The notes: generated by a model from the sequence alone, not told the origin. Positions 25,649-34,202 are shown, numbered from the stretch's first letter. The stretch is DNA of 64,000 bases from Bacteroidales bacterium (GCA_017535325.1 JAFXUC010000124.1:1-64000), one strand, 5' to 3'. Made by a program: numbers and translations.

Positions 25649-26137
25649 GTTTTTTACAAGAGGAAGTGACTCGCTTGTAACGCCGCCCAATGCGTAAACT
25701 TTTTCGTCGATAACGCCTTGATTTTTTAAGTTTTTCAACTCTTCAAGCGTAAACTTGGAGTTGTATCCTTTTTTGGAAACGCTGTCAAAAATCGGGCTTA
25801 AACTTACATAATCAAAATTGTCTTTTTCTTGGATAACTTCTTCTATGGAATGTAACGATTTTGAAACCGTTCCCGAAAAGTTTTCGGGCGGTTGCGGGTT
25901 GCGGGAGTTAAGATGCACGCCTTTCAGACCGTATTTTTCCGCTAACGAAAAACAGTCATGAAGAACGATACGGTTATAAAACTGCGGCTCAATCTGTTTT
26001 ATAAGATTTTCATAATCAGATAGTTGTGCGCCGGGTTTACGCAAATGCAAAGTCTCTAAACCCTCTGAAAAAAACTTGTTAATAAAAAACGCTTCCCCTG
26101 AAAAAAATTCGGGAAGCGTTATAATGATTATTTTCAT
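25571..26137 (-). CDS. TenI/ThiE-like protein of the thiamine cluster
   Basis: A 188-residue TIM-barrel protein related to thiamine phosphate synthase and TenI. It has LHLRKPG (near residue 31), GVHLNSRN (near residue 72), YVSLSPIFDSVSKKGY (residues about 108-123) and YALGGVTSESL. It lacks the full phosphate-binding and Mg-binding set of ThiE, which fits TenI, an aromatising isomerase of the thiazole. It is the last gene of the thi operon (four-base overlap with thiH) and its 3' end overlaps the exporter gene by 78 bases. Confidence 0.78.
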   Translation of the reverse strand: MKIIIITLPEFFSGEAFFINKFFSEGLETLHLRKPGAQLSDYENLIKQIEPQFYNRIVLHDCFSLAEKYGLKGVHLNSRNPQPPENFSGTVSKSLHSIEEVIQEKDNFDYVSLSPIFDSVSKKGYNSKFTLEELKNLKNQGVIDEKVYALGGVTSESLPLVKNLGFGGAMILGAAWREQSFENLVRNT

Positions 26138-27267
26138 GCCGTCATCTTTTCGTGGTCAAAACAAGCGTCCCAGTCTTTCCAAACGGGTTCGCGTCCGAGG
26201 CTTTTTAATGACGAAATAATCTCGTCAGCCGTTCTCTCGTCGTTGACAGTAAACTGGTCAAGGGCCTGAGGATAAGTGTAATAACCGCCCGGATTGGTCT
26301 TTGACTGCGCACTCATAGTTGTAACGCCCAAAGTTGCCATGTTGTCGCGGATTTTTGCGGGCTCGCGCGTTGAATACGAAATGTCAACGTCATGGTCAAA
26401 AATTCTCATCGCAAAGGTTATTTGCGCCAACTGCCGGTCTGTCATAATGACATTCGGCTGAAAACCCTCGTTTTCGGCAGGTCTCATTCTCGGAAAATTT
26501 ACCGAATATTTTGTTTTCCAATAATGTTTTTCCAAATATCTCAAATGATAAGCCATCATCGTAATATCGGTGCGGAACTCTTTTTCAAGACCGATTAAAA
26601 CGCCCATTCCGATTGAATGTACATTTGCCTGACCCATGCGGTCAAAACCGTTGACCCTCCACTCGAAATTCGACTTCATACCTTTGGGGTGGTAAAGTTT
26701 GTAGTTTTTCTCGTTGTAAGTCTCCTGAAAACAGATAACGCCGTTCATGCCGTGGTGTGTCAGCATTGCGTAATCCTCTGTGCTTAAAGGCATTACCTCG
26801 ATTTTGAGGTTTGAGAAATACGGCTTTGCAATGTCCAAAGCGCGGGCGATATAGTTTGCGTCGGCTTTTGCGGGATTTTCGCCCGTAACGAGAAGAATAT
26901 TTTCAAACGGCGCGATTCTTTTTATCGCTTTGTACTCGTTTTCGATTTGCTCTTCCGTTAAGATTGTGCGGGGCATTTTGTTTTGAATGTGGAAACCGCA
27001 ATACACGCAAGAGTTTGTGCATGAGTTGGTTATGTAAAGCGGAATAAACATCGAAACCGTTTTCCCGAACCTTTCCAGCGTGTACTTTCTTGAAAGTGCG
27101 GCCATCTGTTCCAAAAACGGCTCTGCGGCGGGAGAAATCATCGCCATAAAATCTTCAACGTCGCAACGCTGCTTGCTCAAAGCACGCTTTACATCGTTTT
27201 CAGTTTTTGAATAAATTTTCCCGGTAACCTCGTCCCAGGAAATCTTTTGTATTTCGTCGTAAAACAT
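26134..27267 (-). CDS. thiH: 2-iminoacetate synthase ThiH (tyrosine lyase)
   Basis: A 377-residue radical SAM enzyme that splits tyrosine into dehydroglycine and p-cresol to supply the thiazole ring. The cluster motif CTNSCVYCGF (CxxxCxxC) lies near residues 87-96, followed by ILLVTGENP. It is the oxygen-sensitive route, consistent with an anaerobic lifestyle. It lies seven bases after thiG and overlaps the TenI-like gene by four bases. Confidence 0.95.
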   Translation of the reverse strand: MFYDEIQKISWDEVTGKIYSKTENDVKRALSKQRCDVEDFMAMISPAAEPFLEQMAALSRKYTLERFGKTVSMFIPLYITNSCTNSCVYCGFHIQNKMPRTILTEEQIENEYKAIKRIAPFENILLVTGENPAKADANYIARALDIAKPYFSNLKIEVMPLSTEDYAMLTHHGMNGVICFQETYNEKNYKLYHPKGMKSNFEWRVNGFDRMGQANVHSIGMGVLIGLEKEFRTDITMMAYHLRYLEKHYWKTKYSVNFPRMRPAENEGFQPNVIMTDRQLAQITFAMRIFDHDVDISYSTREPAKIRDNMATLGVTTMSAQSKTNPGGYYTYPQALDQFTVNDERTADEIISSLKSLGREPVWKDWDACFDHEKMTA

Positions 27268-27274
27268 TTTTCTT

Positions 27275-28054
27275 TTAATTTAAAAAACTTGTCAGCGGAG
27301 AAGACGCCTGAGCAACTGAGTTGTAAGAAACATCGCCGAGACCGGAAAGAAACGCCTCTCTGCCCGCTTCAACTGCTTTTTTGAAAGCGACAGCCATTTT
27401 TACGGGATCGCCGGCAACTGCAATCGCAGTGTTGACAAGACACGCCGAGGCTCCGAGTTCCATCGCCCAAGCCGCGTGTGAAGGCGCACCGATTCCGGCG
27501 TCAACAACCACGGGAACGGTTGCCTCTTCAATTATTATTTTCAAAAAGTCAACGGTTCTGAGGCCTCTGTTTGTGCCAATCGGCGCACCGAGCGGCATAA
27601 CGGCAGCCGCGCCAGCCTCTTCCAACTGTTTGCACAAAACAGGGTCAGCCTGACAATACGGAAGAACCACAAAACCGAGTTTTACAAGTTCTTCGGTGGC
27701 TTTCAGAGTCTCAACCGTGTCGGGCAGCAAATAACGCGGGTCGGGGTGGATTTCAAGTTTCAAAAAGTTGGTGCCGAAAGCCTCTCTCGACATCTGAGCC
27801 GCAAAAACCGCCTCTTTCGCATTTCTTACGCCCGAAGTGTTCGGAAGAAGTTGAATGGATTTGTCCTTTACGATGTTGCTTAAAAGGTCATCGTTTTCGT
27901 CTTGAAGTTCAACCCTTTTCATGGCTACTGTAACCATTTGGGTTTCTGAGGCTTTTATTGATTCAGCCATCAATTTGTTGTCGGAAAACTTGCCTGTTCC
28001 GAGAAAAAGTCTTGACGAAAATTCCTTTCCGCCGATTATTAATTTATCATTCAT
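27275..28054 (-). CDS. thiG: Thiazole synthase ThiG
   Basis: A 259-residue TIM-barrel enzyme that builds the thiazole phosphate from deoxyxylulose phosphate, dehydroglycine and ThiS thiocarboxylate. Motifs: [12 protein letters not shown] at the start, [60 protein letters not shown] and [21 protein letters not shown]. It overlaps thiE by four bases, showing coupled translation. Confidence 0.97.
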   Translation of the reverse strand: MNDKLIIGGKEFSSRLFLGTGKFSDNKLMAESIKASETQMVTVAMKRVELQDENDDLLSNIVKDKSIQLLPNTSGVRNAKEAVFAAQMSREAFGTNFLKLEIHPDPRYLLPDTVETLKATEELVKLGFVVLPYCQADPVLCKQLEEAGAAAVMPLGAPIGTNRGLRTVDFLKIIIEEATVPVVVDAGIGAPSHAAWAMELGASACLVNTAIAVAGDPVKMAVAFKKAVEAGREAFLSGLGDVSYNSVAQASSPLTSFLN

Positions 28055-28671
28055 TTTTTCAGTATTTTTAATATCGTTTTCATTTCGCTGACAGGGTCTT
28101 GGGCGTTCAGCACCGCACCCGAAAGCGCGATTCCGCTTATTCCCGTCTGCATAATTTGAGGAATGTCCTCTTTTAAAATGCCGCCTATTGCAACTACCGG
28201 AATGTTGATTCCGCCCTGTTTCATTCGGTTAACAATCTCTTTATAGCCTTCAAGTCCCAAAACGGGGCTTAAATTTTTCTTTGTCGTCGTAAACCTGAAA
28301 GGTCCGCAGCCGATATAATCCGCACCTTTATTATAAGCGTTTTCAACGTCGTCAAAAGTGTTGGCTGTTGCCCCGATGATGCAATCTTTGCCGAGAATCC
28401 TGCGGGCGGTGTCTACGGGCATGTCATTTTTGCCGAGGTGAACGCCGTCAGCACCGATAATTTTTACCAGAGAAACATGGTCGTCAACAATAAAAGTGGC
28501 TTGAAATTCTACGCAAAGTTTTTTTACCTCTTTTGCCGTGCTGATGATTTCGTCGTCCGGGGCGTCTTTCATGCGCAGTTGAACCCAGCGGCAACCGCCT
28601 TCGAGGGCAAGTTTTATGCCGTCAAGGTAAGAAAATCTTGCGTTCTGGTGTGAAATAAACTGTATCATCAT
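28051..28671 (-). CDS. thiE: Thiamine phosphate synthase ThiE
   Basis: A 206-residue TIM-barrel enzyme joining the pyrimidine and thiazole moieties. Motifs: VQLRMKD near residue 35, [24 protein letters not shown] (residues about 62-85), [28 protein letters not shown] and IPVVAIGGI. It lies between thiS and thiG, overlapping both by four bases. Confidence 0.95.
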   Translation of the reverse strand: MMIQFISHQNARFSYLDGIKLALEGGCRWVQLRMKDAPDDEIISTAKEVKKLCVEFQATFIVDDHVSLVKIIGADGVHLGKNDMPVDTARRILGKDCIIGATANTFDDVENAYNKGADYIGCGPFRFTTTKKNLSPVLGLEGYKEIVNRMKQGGINIPVVAIGGILKEDIPQIMQTGISGIALSGAVLNAQDPVSEMKTILKILKK

Positions 28672-28865
28672 CCGCCCGAAGCCGCTTTAATAATTAATAT
28701 ATCATCGTTTTCCTTTAAGAGCGTTTCCGCCCATTTTTCCCGCGTAACCATCTGGTAATTAACGGCAAGCGCAACGCCTGAGTCCGGCAGTCCCAACTCT
28801 TTTGAGAGTCCGGCAACCGTTGTGGAAAGCGTTTCATGCGCATTTGAATTAATGGTTATTTTCAT
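28668..28865 (-). CDS. thiS: Sulfur carrier protein ThiS
   Basis: A 65-residue ubiquitin-like sulfur carrier ending in GG (AASGG), where the C-terminal glycine is adenylated and thiocarboxylated. ATG 28865 gives the normal length (MKITINSNAHETL). It is the first gene of thiS-E-G-H-tenI. No thiF (adenylating enzyme) or thiC is present here, and no TPP riboswitch sequence fits in the short upstream region. Confidence 0.93.
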   Translation of the reverse strand: MKITINSNAHETLSTTVAGLSKELGLPDSGVALAVNYQMVTREKWAETLLKENDDILIIKAASGG

Positions 28866-28891
28866 AATAAAATACGTGTTTTCAAGAAACA

Positions 28892-28899
28892 CAAAGGTA
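28892..28899 (-). promoter_or_regulatory. -7 box of the thi operon
   Basis: TACCTTTG on the minus strand, 26 bases before the thiS ATG. This placement leaves a leader of about 20 bases, too short for a TPP riboswitch. Confidence 0.5.
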
Positions 28900-28936
28900 C
28901 GAATTTTTTTTAAAAAAGAAAACAACCAAAAAATAT

Positions 28937-28967
28937 TTGCACCGTTCAGAGTTTTTTTCTACATTTG
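28937..28967 (+). promoter_or_regulatory. Promoter of the TPM-like membrane protein gene
   Basis: TTG (28937-28939), 20 bases, TACATTTG (28960-28967). The ATG follows at 28991. Confidence 0.55.
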
Positions 28968-28990
28968 ACACTCGAAAAAATGGCGGAAAT

Positions 28991-29623
28991 ATGCTGCAAA
29001 TTAAAGATTTTGACAAAGATTTTAAGACGCGTCTTTACAATTTGGTAGGCGAAATTGAGAACAACACGGCAACCGAAGCCGTCGTTATGATAAAACAGTC
29101 GTCAGGACACTATTTTATATATTCATTGGCGGCTGCGGGAATGTTTTTTGTTGTTTTGCTGACATATTTTATGCTCTCGCCGATAGAATACGACCCGTAT
29201 CTGATGTACACGTTTTCGTTTTTTGCGTCTGTGATACTGCTTGTCGCGCTGACGTTTGTTTCTGATTTTCAGCGGATTATAATCCCGAAAAAAATCAGGC
29301 GGAAAAACACGGAAATACATGCGCGGGCTGTTTTTCAAAAGGCGGGAATGTACAAGACAGTGAACAATTCGGCGTTTTTGGTTTATTACTCGCTGAAAGA
29401 AAAGGAAGTCTGTTTTCTTCCCGATTTTGGAATTTCGCTTCTCATGGAGGACAGCGCAATCAGGGAAATAGAAAAAATCCTGAAAAAACCGTTTGAGAGT
29501 GCCGCCCCGAAAGAGGAAATTTTGAAGGCTTTGAAAGATATTATTCCGGTACTTGCAAAATATTTACCGTCCAAAGGCAAGGAGGTCAACGAATTGCCTG
29601 ATGATTTGGACATAGATTTATAG
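28991..29623 (+). CDS. TPM-like domain protein split by a membrane hairpin
   Basis: A 210-residue protein. Residues 1-35 begin like a TPM domain (IENNTATEAVVMIK), then two membrane spans follow (about 40-62 and 70-92), after which the domain resumes: ARAVFQKAGMYKTVNNSAFLVYYSLKEKEVCFLPDFGI. TPM proteins are linked to photosystem repair in plants and to phosphatase-like folds in bacteria; no activity can be claimed. ATG 28991 fits the A-rich leader. The OB-fold lipoprotein gene follows after 20 bases. Confidence 0.68.
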   Translation: MLQIKDFDKDFKTRLYNLVGEIENNTATEAVVMIKQSSGHYFIYSLAAAGMFFVVLLTYFMLSPIEYDPYLMYTFSFFASVILLVALTFVSDFQRIIIPKKIRRKNTEIHARAVFQKAGMYKTVNNSAFLVYYSLKEKEVCFLPDFGISLLMEDSAIREIEKILKKPFESAAPKEEILKALKDIIPVLAKYLPSKGKEVNELPDDLDIDL

Positions 29624-29643
29624 TAACTAAAATTAAAAAGAAT

Positions 29644-30222
29644 ATGAAATTAAACAGAAGAACAGTTGCCGCGTTGATGATTTGCGGCGTAATGGCAATG
29701 TCTGCTTGCAGCGGCAACGGCGGCAAATCTGCTGCCGAACAGAATGTCAACCAAAAGGCAAGCCAGCAACTTGAAACGGAAGGCGCAATGACTCCGCGCA
29801 GAATTGTTGAAAGCGGCGAAAGTATTGAGGGCAAAACAGTTGTAGTTATGGGCAAAGTAACTCATGTCTGCACACAGTCCGGCAAAAAATGTTTTCTCCA
29901 AGGCAGCGACGACAGCACGTACACAATGCAGATTTTGTACGGCGGCGAAATTGACACTTTTCCCCGCGAGTTGATGTACAAAAATCTTGTTGTGGAGGGC
30001 GTTGTAAAAATCAACAAAATATCAAAAGAAAAAATTTTGAAAAGCGAAGAAAACGCCAAGGAAAGAATGCCGGAAGACACCTCTACAAAAGAAAACTGTA
30101 TGATTATGGAACGCTGCCACAGCGTTATGAATCAGACTGCTAAAATGAAAGCCTATATGGAGGAGCATAATACGGATTATTATCCCGTTTTTTATGTTGA
30201 AGGCAGAAAATTCCTTAATTAA
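29644..30222 (+). CDS. Lipoprotein with a probable OB-fold domain
   Basis: A 192-residue lipoprotein: signal MKLNRRTVAALMICGVMAMSAC with the lipobox cysteine at residue 22. Residues about 55-120 (IVESGESIEGKTVVVMGKVTHVC ... VVEGVVKINKISKE) look like an OB-fold, as in periplasmic stress or heme-chaperone-like domains. A cysteine pair (CTQSGKKC) sits inside it. The C-terminal 50 residues are helical and Lys/Glu-rich with another cysteine pair. Function unknown. Confidence 0.68.
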   Translation: MKLNRRTVAALMICGVMAMSACSGNGGKSAAEQNVNQKASQQLETEGAMTPRRIVESGESIEGKTVVVMGKVTHVCTQSGKKCFLQGSDDSTYTMQILYGGEIDTFPRELMYKNLVVEGVVKINKISKEKILKSEENAKERMPEDTSTKENCMIMERCHSVMNQTAKMKAYMEEHNTDYYPVFYVEGRKFLN

Positions 30223-30242
30223 GATAACAAAACATTCCTGAG

Positions 30243-31133
30243 ATGGAACACGTAATAGAATGTAACAATCTTACCCATTATTACGGTAAGAGGTTGATTT
30301 ACAAAGATTTGAACTTTAATGTACCCAAAGGCCGGATACTCGGTCTTTTGGGTAAAAACGGTACGGGCAAAACCACCACAATCAACATTTTGAGCGGATA
30401 TTTGAAGCCTTACAGCGGCGAATGTCTGATTTTCAACCAGCCCGCAAACGCGATAGATCCGGCAGTAAGAAAAAAAATCGGACTGCTGATAGAGGGTCAT
30501 GTTCAGTATCAGTTTATGAATATTGAGCAGATAGAAAAGTTCTATTCGGCATTTTTTCCGGGACAGTGGAAAAAAGAGGCGTATTACGAACTGATGAAAA
30601 AACTCAAAGTGGCTCCAAAGCAGAAAATCAACAAGATGAGTAACGGTCAGCGTTCGCAAGTGGCTCTCGGACTGATACTTGCGCAAAATCCTGAACTGCT
30701 GGTTCTTGATGATTTTTCGCTTGGTCTTGACCCCGGTTACCGCCGTCTGTTTGTGGAATATCTCAGGGATTACGCCAAAAGCGAAAACAAAACCGTTTTT
30801 CTTACCTCCCATATAATTCAGGACATGGAACAACTCATAGACGACTGTATTATAATGGATTACGGTAAGATTTTGGTTCAAATGCCGGTCAATGACCTCT
30901 TGAACAAAATCAAGAAATACAGATGTTATGTTTCTGAAAGGCAGGAAGTTCCCGAAACTATTGACGGACTTTTCCACCCGGAGAAAAATAAAATCATTCT
31001 TGAATTTTTCTCGTTTGAAAATCAAGAGGATACGGAAGAAATTCTGTGGCAGCAGAAAATCGAGTTCAAAGGTCTTAAAAGCGAAACCGTAAATTTGGAA
31101 GACGCTTTTATCGGTTTGACCGGCAAATATTAA
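30243..31133 (+). CDS. ABC transporter ATP-binding protein without a partner permease
   Basis: A 296-residue ABC ATPase of the multidrug/CcmA-like type. Walker A is GKNGTGKTT (near residue 38), the signature is SNGQ instead of SGGQ, and Walker B is LLVLDDFSLGLD, with aspartate in place of the catalytic glutamate. The H-loop (TSHI) is present. About 90 residues follow the core domain. No permease is adjacent, so it either works with one encoded elsewhere or has a non-transport role. Confidence 0.88.
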   Translation: MEHVIECNNLTHYYGKRLIYKDLNFNVPKGRILGLLGKNGTGKTTTINILSGYLKPYSGECLIFNQPANAIDPAVRKKIGLLIEGHVQYQFMNIEQIEKFYSAFFPGQWKKEAYYELMKKLKVAPKQKINKMSNGQRSQVALGLILAQNPELLVLDDFSLGLDPGYRRLFVEYLRDYAKSENKTVFLTSHIIQDMEQLIDDCIIMDYGKILVQMPVNDLLNKIKKYRCYVSERQEVPETIDGLFHPEKNKIILEFFSFENQEDTEEILWQQKIEFKGLKSETVNLEDAFIGLTGKY

Positions 31134-31140
31134 AAACGCT

Positions 31141-32040
31141 TTAATCCTCGACCCAGACCAACGCACACACTTCTATTGTGATAAAAATGTCGTTGTCTGG
31201 TGCGGGGTTTTCTAATCCGAGATACCACAGTGCGCCTTCGTCAACGGGCTCGTCAACATCAACAATGCCGCTGTTGATATTCATACGGGTGGCGTCTGTA
31301 AAATATTCAAACGAGCCGCTCTTGTCGCAAAAGACATCAAGGTTCGGGTCGTCTTTGATTAGAAAGATGTTGCAGTCGATGTCGCCGGCGGGTACGTAAA
31401 GAGAACTCATCGCATCGGAGTTGACACCGTATTCAGCGTCCACGCAGCGGCTCAGAGCGTCATAAAAGCGCAGATTGGGCGCAACATTCGGCTGCCAAGT
31501 GGCTGATACGGCGTAAAACCACCTTTCAGTGTTTACCGGAAGTTTTACCGAAAGGAAATTCCTGTTGTTGGCATCTCCGGTGTAATTGAGACCGTGAACA
31601 GTCATCAGCGTTTGACTTACAACTGATTTCAATATATAGTAACCGTGATTTGAGCCGCTGAGATTAAGTTCGACGCTTTTGGTGTCGCCGTCCTTAACTG
31701 TTACCGCTACATATTCGATACAACGGTCGTTTCTGTCGAAAACTGCAAAATAATACACCGCATCGTCGTCATAAAACTCCACGTCGAAAGTTACTTCGCC
31801 ATAATTGTCGCTGACAGCATCGCCGTCAGCATAAAAAGGCTTAAAAAAACTTGATTCGGGAGCGTGCCGTGATTCAAACATGTACACTGTCTCGTTTTCC
31901 AAATGTGCTGAGCGGTCTTTAACGGTGATGTGGATACGTGCCGTTCCACGGTTGCCCCAGTCATCGCCGCAAGACGAAACTGTAAACAATACGCCAATCA
32001 AAACACAAATAAATAGATAAAATTTCTGTCTCATAATCAA
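31141..32040 (-). CDS. Unknown lipoprotein with beta-rich domains
   Basis: A 299-residue product (297 if the second ATG at 32034 is used) with a lipoprotein signal ending in VSSC. The mature part is rich in Asp, Tyr and Val and looks like one or more beta-sandwich domains (ARIHITVKDRSAHLENETVYMFE ... YGEVTFDVEFYDDDAVYYFAVFD). It resembles no family I can name. It converges on the ABC ATPase with a seven-base gap. A -7 box lies at 32065-32073. Confidence 0.7.
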   Translation of the reverse strand: MIMRQKFYLFICVLIGVLFTVSSCGDDWGNRGTARIHITVKDRSAHLENETVYMFESRHAPESSFFKPFYADGDAVSDNYGEVTFDVEFYDDDAVYYFAVFDRNDRCIEYVAVTVKDGDTKSVELNLSGSNHGYYILKSVVSQTLMTVHGLNYTGDANNRNFLSVKLPVNTERWFYAVSATWQPNVAPNLRFYDALSRCVDAEYGVNSDAMSSLYVPAGDIDCNIFLIKDDPNLDVFCDKSGSFEYFTDATRMNINSGIVDVDEPVDEGALWYLGLENPAPDNDIFITIEVCALVWVED

Positions 32041-32064
32041 ATAGATTTGGTTAGATATATAGAT

Positions 32065-32073
32065 GCAAAAATA
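32065..32073 (-). promoter_or_regulatory. -7 box of the unknown lipoprotein gene
   Basis: TATTTTTGC on the minus strand, 24 bases before the ATG at 32040. Confidence 0.5.
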
Positions 32074-32089
32074 TAAAAAAATTGAAAAA

Positions 32090-32800
32090 TTATAATTTTT
32101 TATAGAAATCTTTTGTAATTTGCTGAAAACAATCCGAATATTTTCTGTTTTTTTCGTAAATGACTATTTTACTGTATTTTACCGGCAAAATCTGCTTGGA
32201 AAAGGTTAAAATTACTCTAAAAGGCGGTACATTCCGTTTGGAATAAACAGTGATTTTTTTGCATAAATGTAATTTGCTCAGAGCGCAAAGTCTTACAAAA
32301 TCAAGACTTTTGTCAAAAGGAATTATGACAGAGAAAAATCCGTTTTCAGAGATTATTTCTTTTACGCCAAGAATCATTTTTTCAAACGGCAAAGAATCTG
32401 TATGCCGTGCAAAATTTCTTTTGTAATCGTTTGATTTGAAAGCGTTTTCAAAAAACGGCGGATTGGAAATTATGTAACCGTATTTTTCGCCGCAGGTTTT
32501 GTAAAATGTCAAAAAATCGCCGTGAAAAATTTTTATTCTGTCGGAAAATTTTGAGTTTTTTACGTTTTCAACGGCTTGGAGATAAGCGTCGTTGTCTATT
32601 TCTACGGCAGTGATTTTTGCGGCGGATTTTTGCGCCGCCATAAGTGAGAGAAGTCCCGTTCCAGTGCCGATGTCAAGAATGTTTTCAGCGTTTTCAAAAT
32701 TGCAGCACGCTCCGAACAAAACGCCGTCGGTAGAGATTTTCATCGCGGTATTGTCTTGATTTATAGAGAATTGCTGAAAATGAAAAACTGTGGCGGACAT
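32090..32800 (-). CDS. trmN6: tRNA1(Val) (adenine37-N6)-methyltransferase, TrmN6 type
   Basis: A 236-residue class I SAM methyltransferase. The SAM motif is ILDIGTGTGLLSLMAAQK (near residue 41) and the N6-adenine catalytic motif is ISNPPFFENAFKSND (near residue 110). Start features FQQFSINQDNTAMKISTDGVLFGA are characteristic of the YfiC/TrmN6 family, which methylates A37 of tRNA-Val. The tRNA-Val genes of this window are 8 kb away. Confidence 0.93.
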   Translation of the reverse strand: MSATVFHFQQFSINQDNTAMKISTDGVLFGACCNFENAENILDIGTGTGLLSLMAAQKSAAKITAVEIDNDAYLQAVENVKNSKFSDRIKIFHGDFLTFYKTCGEKYGYIISNPPFFENAFKSNDYKRNFARHTDSLPFEKMILGVKEIISENGFFSVIIPFDKSLDFVRLCALSKLHLCKKITVYSKRNVPPFRVILTFSKQILPVKYSKIVIYEKNRKYSDCFQQITKDFYKKL

Positions 32801-32856
32801 AAACTAAATATTTTTCGGAAAAAGACTTTCCAAATATTTTTTTTCAGAATTGTTCA

Positions 32857-33240
32857 TTACTTTGTTTGTTTTTGACATACACCAAGTCGCAGCCATTGTA
32901 TATGACGGTGTTTATAGGTTGGTTCAGTCAGCATAAGTTCATCAATAAATTTTATAATTTTTGACCCTAACTCTACTATTTTATAATATGTGGGGTTCAT
33001 GGCGAGATTGCGTCCCGAATACACGCACGTCTCCCGCCACCACTGTTCGTAAAGCGTTTCAAAACGCTCACGCAGACCGGCGGTGCGCTCATGCTCGGTG
33101 TTGAGACTGCTTATAAGGCGGCTTTGCTCGTCAAACGGTATCGTCATAAACAATGCCATTATCTGTGATGCCGCGTTCGGTGTTTGTGTAGATGTCAACA
33201 TATCGTCGTGTTTTGGGCGCAAATATATAAAATTTTTCAA
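32857..33240 (-). CDS. Unknown small protein
   Basis: A 127-residue protein with no signal peptide and no recognised motif; Arg, Glu, Trp and Tyr are frequent (RFETLYEQWWRETCVYSGRNL). It is mostly helical by composition. It overlaps the TIGR02757 gene by four bases, so coupled translation is likely if ATG 33240 is used; a second ATG at 33201 would lose the overlap. Function unknown. Confidence 0.6.
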   Translation of the reverse strand: MKNFIYLRPKHDDMLTSTQTPNAASQIMALFMTIPFDEQSRLISSLNTEHERTAGLRERFETLYEQWWRETCVYSGRNLAMNPTYYKIVELGSKIIKFIDELMLTEPTYKHRHIQWLRLGVCQKQTK

Positions 33241-34007
33241 AACTTGTCAAAAATTCCAAGCCCGAAAAGCGCGAAATCGTATTTTACGGGGTCGTCAGCG
33301 TCAAATTTTCTTAACGCCGAAGTTATCTCCTCAACCGTTTTCCAATCGTTTTGACGGCGTGTTATAAGACCGAGTTTTCTGCCGGTGTTTGCCGTGTGAG
33401 TATCAAGGGGCAACATCAACGCCGAAGACGGAATGTCCCAAAGCCCGAAATGTACACCCGCCTTATCTTTTCGACAAAGCCACATAAGGTACATATTGAG
33501 ACGTTTTCCCGCCGCGCCGCGCTCAACGTCAGCAATGTGCTTTTGCGTTCTCAGCGGAAAATCACATTCAAAAAACACTTTTCTAAACTCTATTAAAGTG
33601 TCTTTTATGTTTTGGGACTTTTTGAAAGCGTTTTCAAAAACAGTTTTCAAACCGCCGTGATTCTGATAAATATTCTTCAATGCCGCCAAAGTGTACAGAA
33701 AATCAGCGTGTTGAAAAGTACGGTGAACAAAATTTGGAATTTTGTCCGCTGCTTTTTCGTCAAAATTCATAATGAAATTATACGGCGAATTTCCCGTGAT
33801 TTCAATCATTTTTTTGGCGTTTTTGATAATCATTTCGCGGCGTCCCCATGCAATCAACGATGACAAAAAGCCCGAAATCTCGATGTCTTCGCGCTGAGAA
33901 AACAAGTGCGGAATCTGCACCGGATCGCTTGAAATAAATTCAGGCGTGTCGTACTGACGGTATTTTTCGTCCAAAAAATCTTTCAATTCTTGAAAACTCA
34001 AATTCAT
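33237..34007 (-). CDS. TIGR02757 (DUF2400) family protein
   Basis: A 256-residue cytoplasmic protein. Blocks DPVQIPHLFSQREDIEISGFLSSLIAWGRREMIIKNAKK, FVHRTFQHADF and LDTHTANTGRKLGL match the TIGR02757/DUF2400 family, which is conserved in Bacteroidota and Epsilonproteobacteria but has no proven function; a distant relation to HhH-type DNA glycosylases has been suggested. It has a -7 box at 34027-34035 and overlaps the following small gene. Confidence 0.85.
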   Translation of the reverse strand: MNLSFQELKDFLDEKYRQYDTPEFISSDPVQIPHLFSQREDIEISGFLSSLIAWGRREMIIKNAKKMIEITGNSPYNFIMNFDEKAADKIPNFVHRTFQHADFLYTLAALKNIYQNHGGLKTVFENAFKKSQNIKDTLIEFRKVFFECDFPLRTQKHIADVERGAAGKRLNMYLMWLCRKDKAGVHFGLWDIPSSALMLPLDTHTANTGRKLGLITRRQNDWKTVEEITSALRKFDADDPVKYDFALFGLGIFDKF

Positions 34008-34026
34008 AGCGGTTGTAATTTTTTCT

Positions 34027-34035
34027 GCAAAAGTA
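34027..34035 (-). promoter_or_regulatory. -7 box of the TIGR02757 gene
   Basis: TACTTTTGC on the minus strand, 19 bases before the ATG at 34007. Confidence 0.55.
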
Positions 34036-34039
34036 CAAA

Positions 34040-34072
34040 AAAATCCGCATCATCAAAGACGATGCGGATTTT
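34040..34072. terminator. Strong hairpin in a divergent promoter gap
   Basis: A perfect 12-base stem (34040-34051 with 34061-34072) flanked by A and T runs looks exactly like a bidirectional intrinsic terminator, but the genes on both sides start here rather than end. Confidence 0.65.
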
Positions 34073-34111
34073 TATCTTTCCTTTTTCAAATAAATTTATG
34101 AAAAAGTTAAT

Positions 34112-34147
34112 GCAAACGATTGAACAAACGTTTGCGGAATCGTTTGC
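34112..34147. promoter_or_regulatory. Large palindromic operator upstream of the susC-like gene
   Basis: GCAAACGATT (34112-34121) and AATCGTTTGC (34138-34147) form a perfect inverted repeat centred on a second perfect palindrome, CAAACGTTTG (34125-34134). All half-sites share CAAACG, the core recognised by LacI/GalR-family regulators. It lies about 55 bases upstream of the -7 box. The regulator is not encoded in this window. Confidence 0.75.
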
Positions 34148-34202
34148 GTAAGTTTTTATTGTGAAACTTTAATAAAAATTAACGAAACATTTGTTTTGAG
34201 AG

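Noticed and set aside
26134-27267. BtrN-, HydG- or CofH-type radical SAM enzyme
   Set aside because: The thiS-E-G-H order and the tyrosine-lyase motifs make ThiH the simpler call.
28866-28990. TPP riboswitch in front of the thi operon
   Set aside because: No CUGAGA or ACCUGAUC-type conserved blocks on the minus strand, and the space to the divergent gene is too short.
30219-31166. A 315-residue minus-strand frame covering the ABC ATPase gene
   Set aside because: It is antisense to a complete ABC ATPase with all motifs, and its product (rich in Phe, Tyr, Ile) shows no domain.
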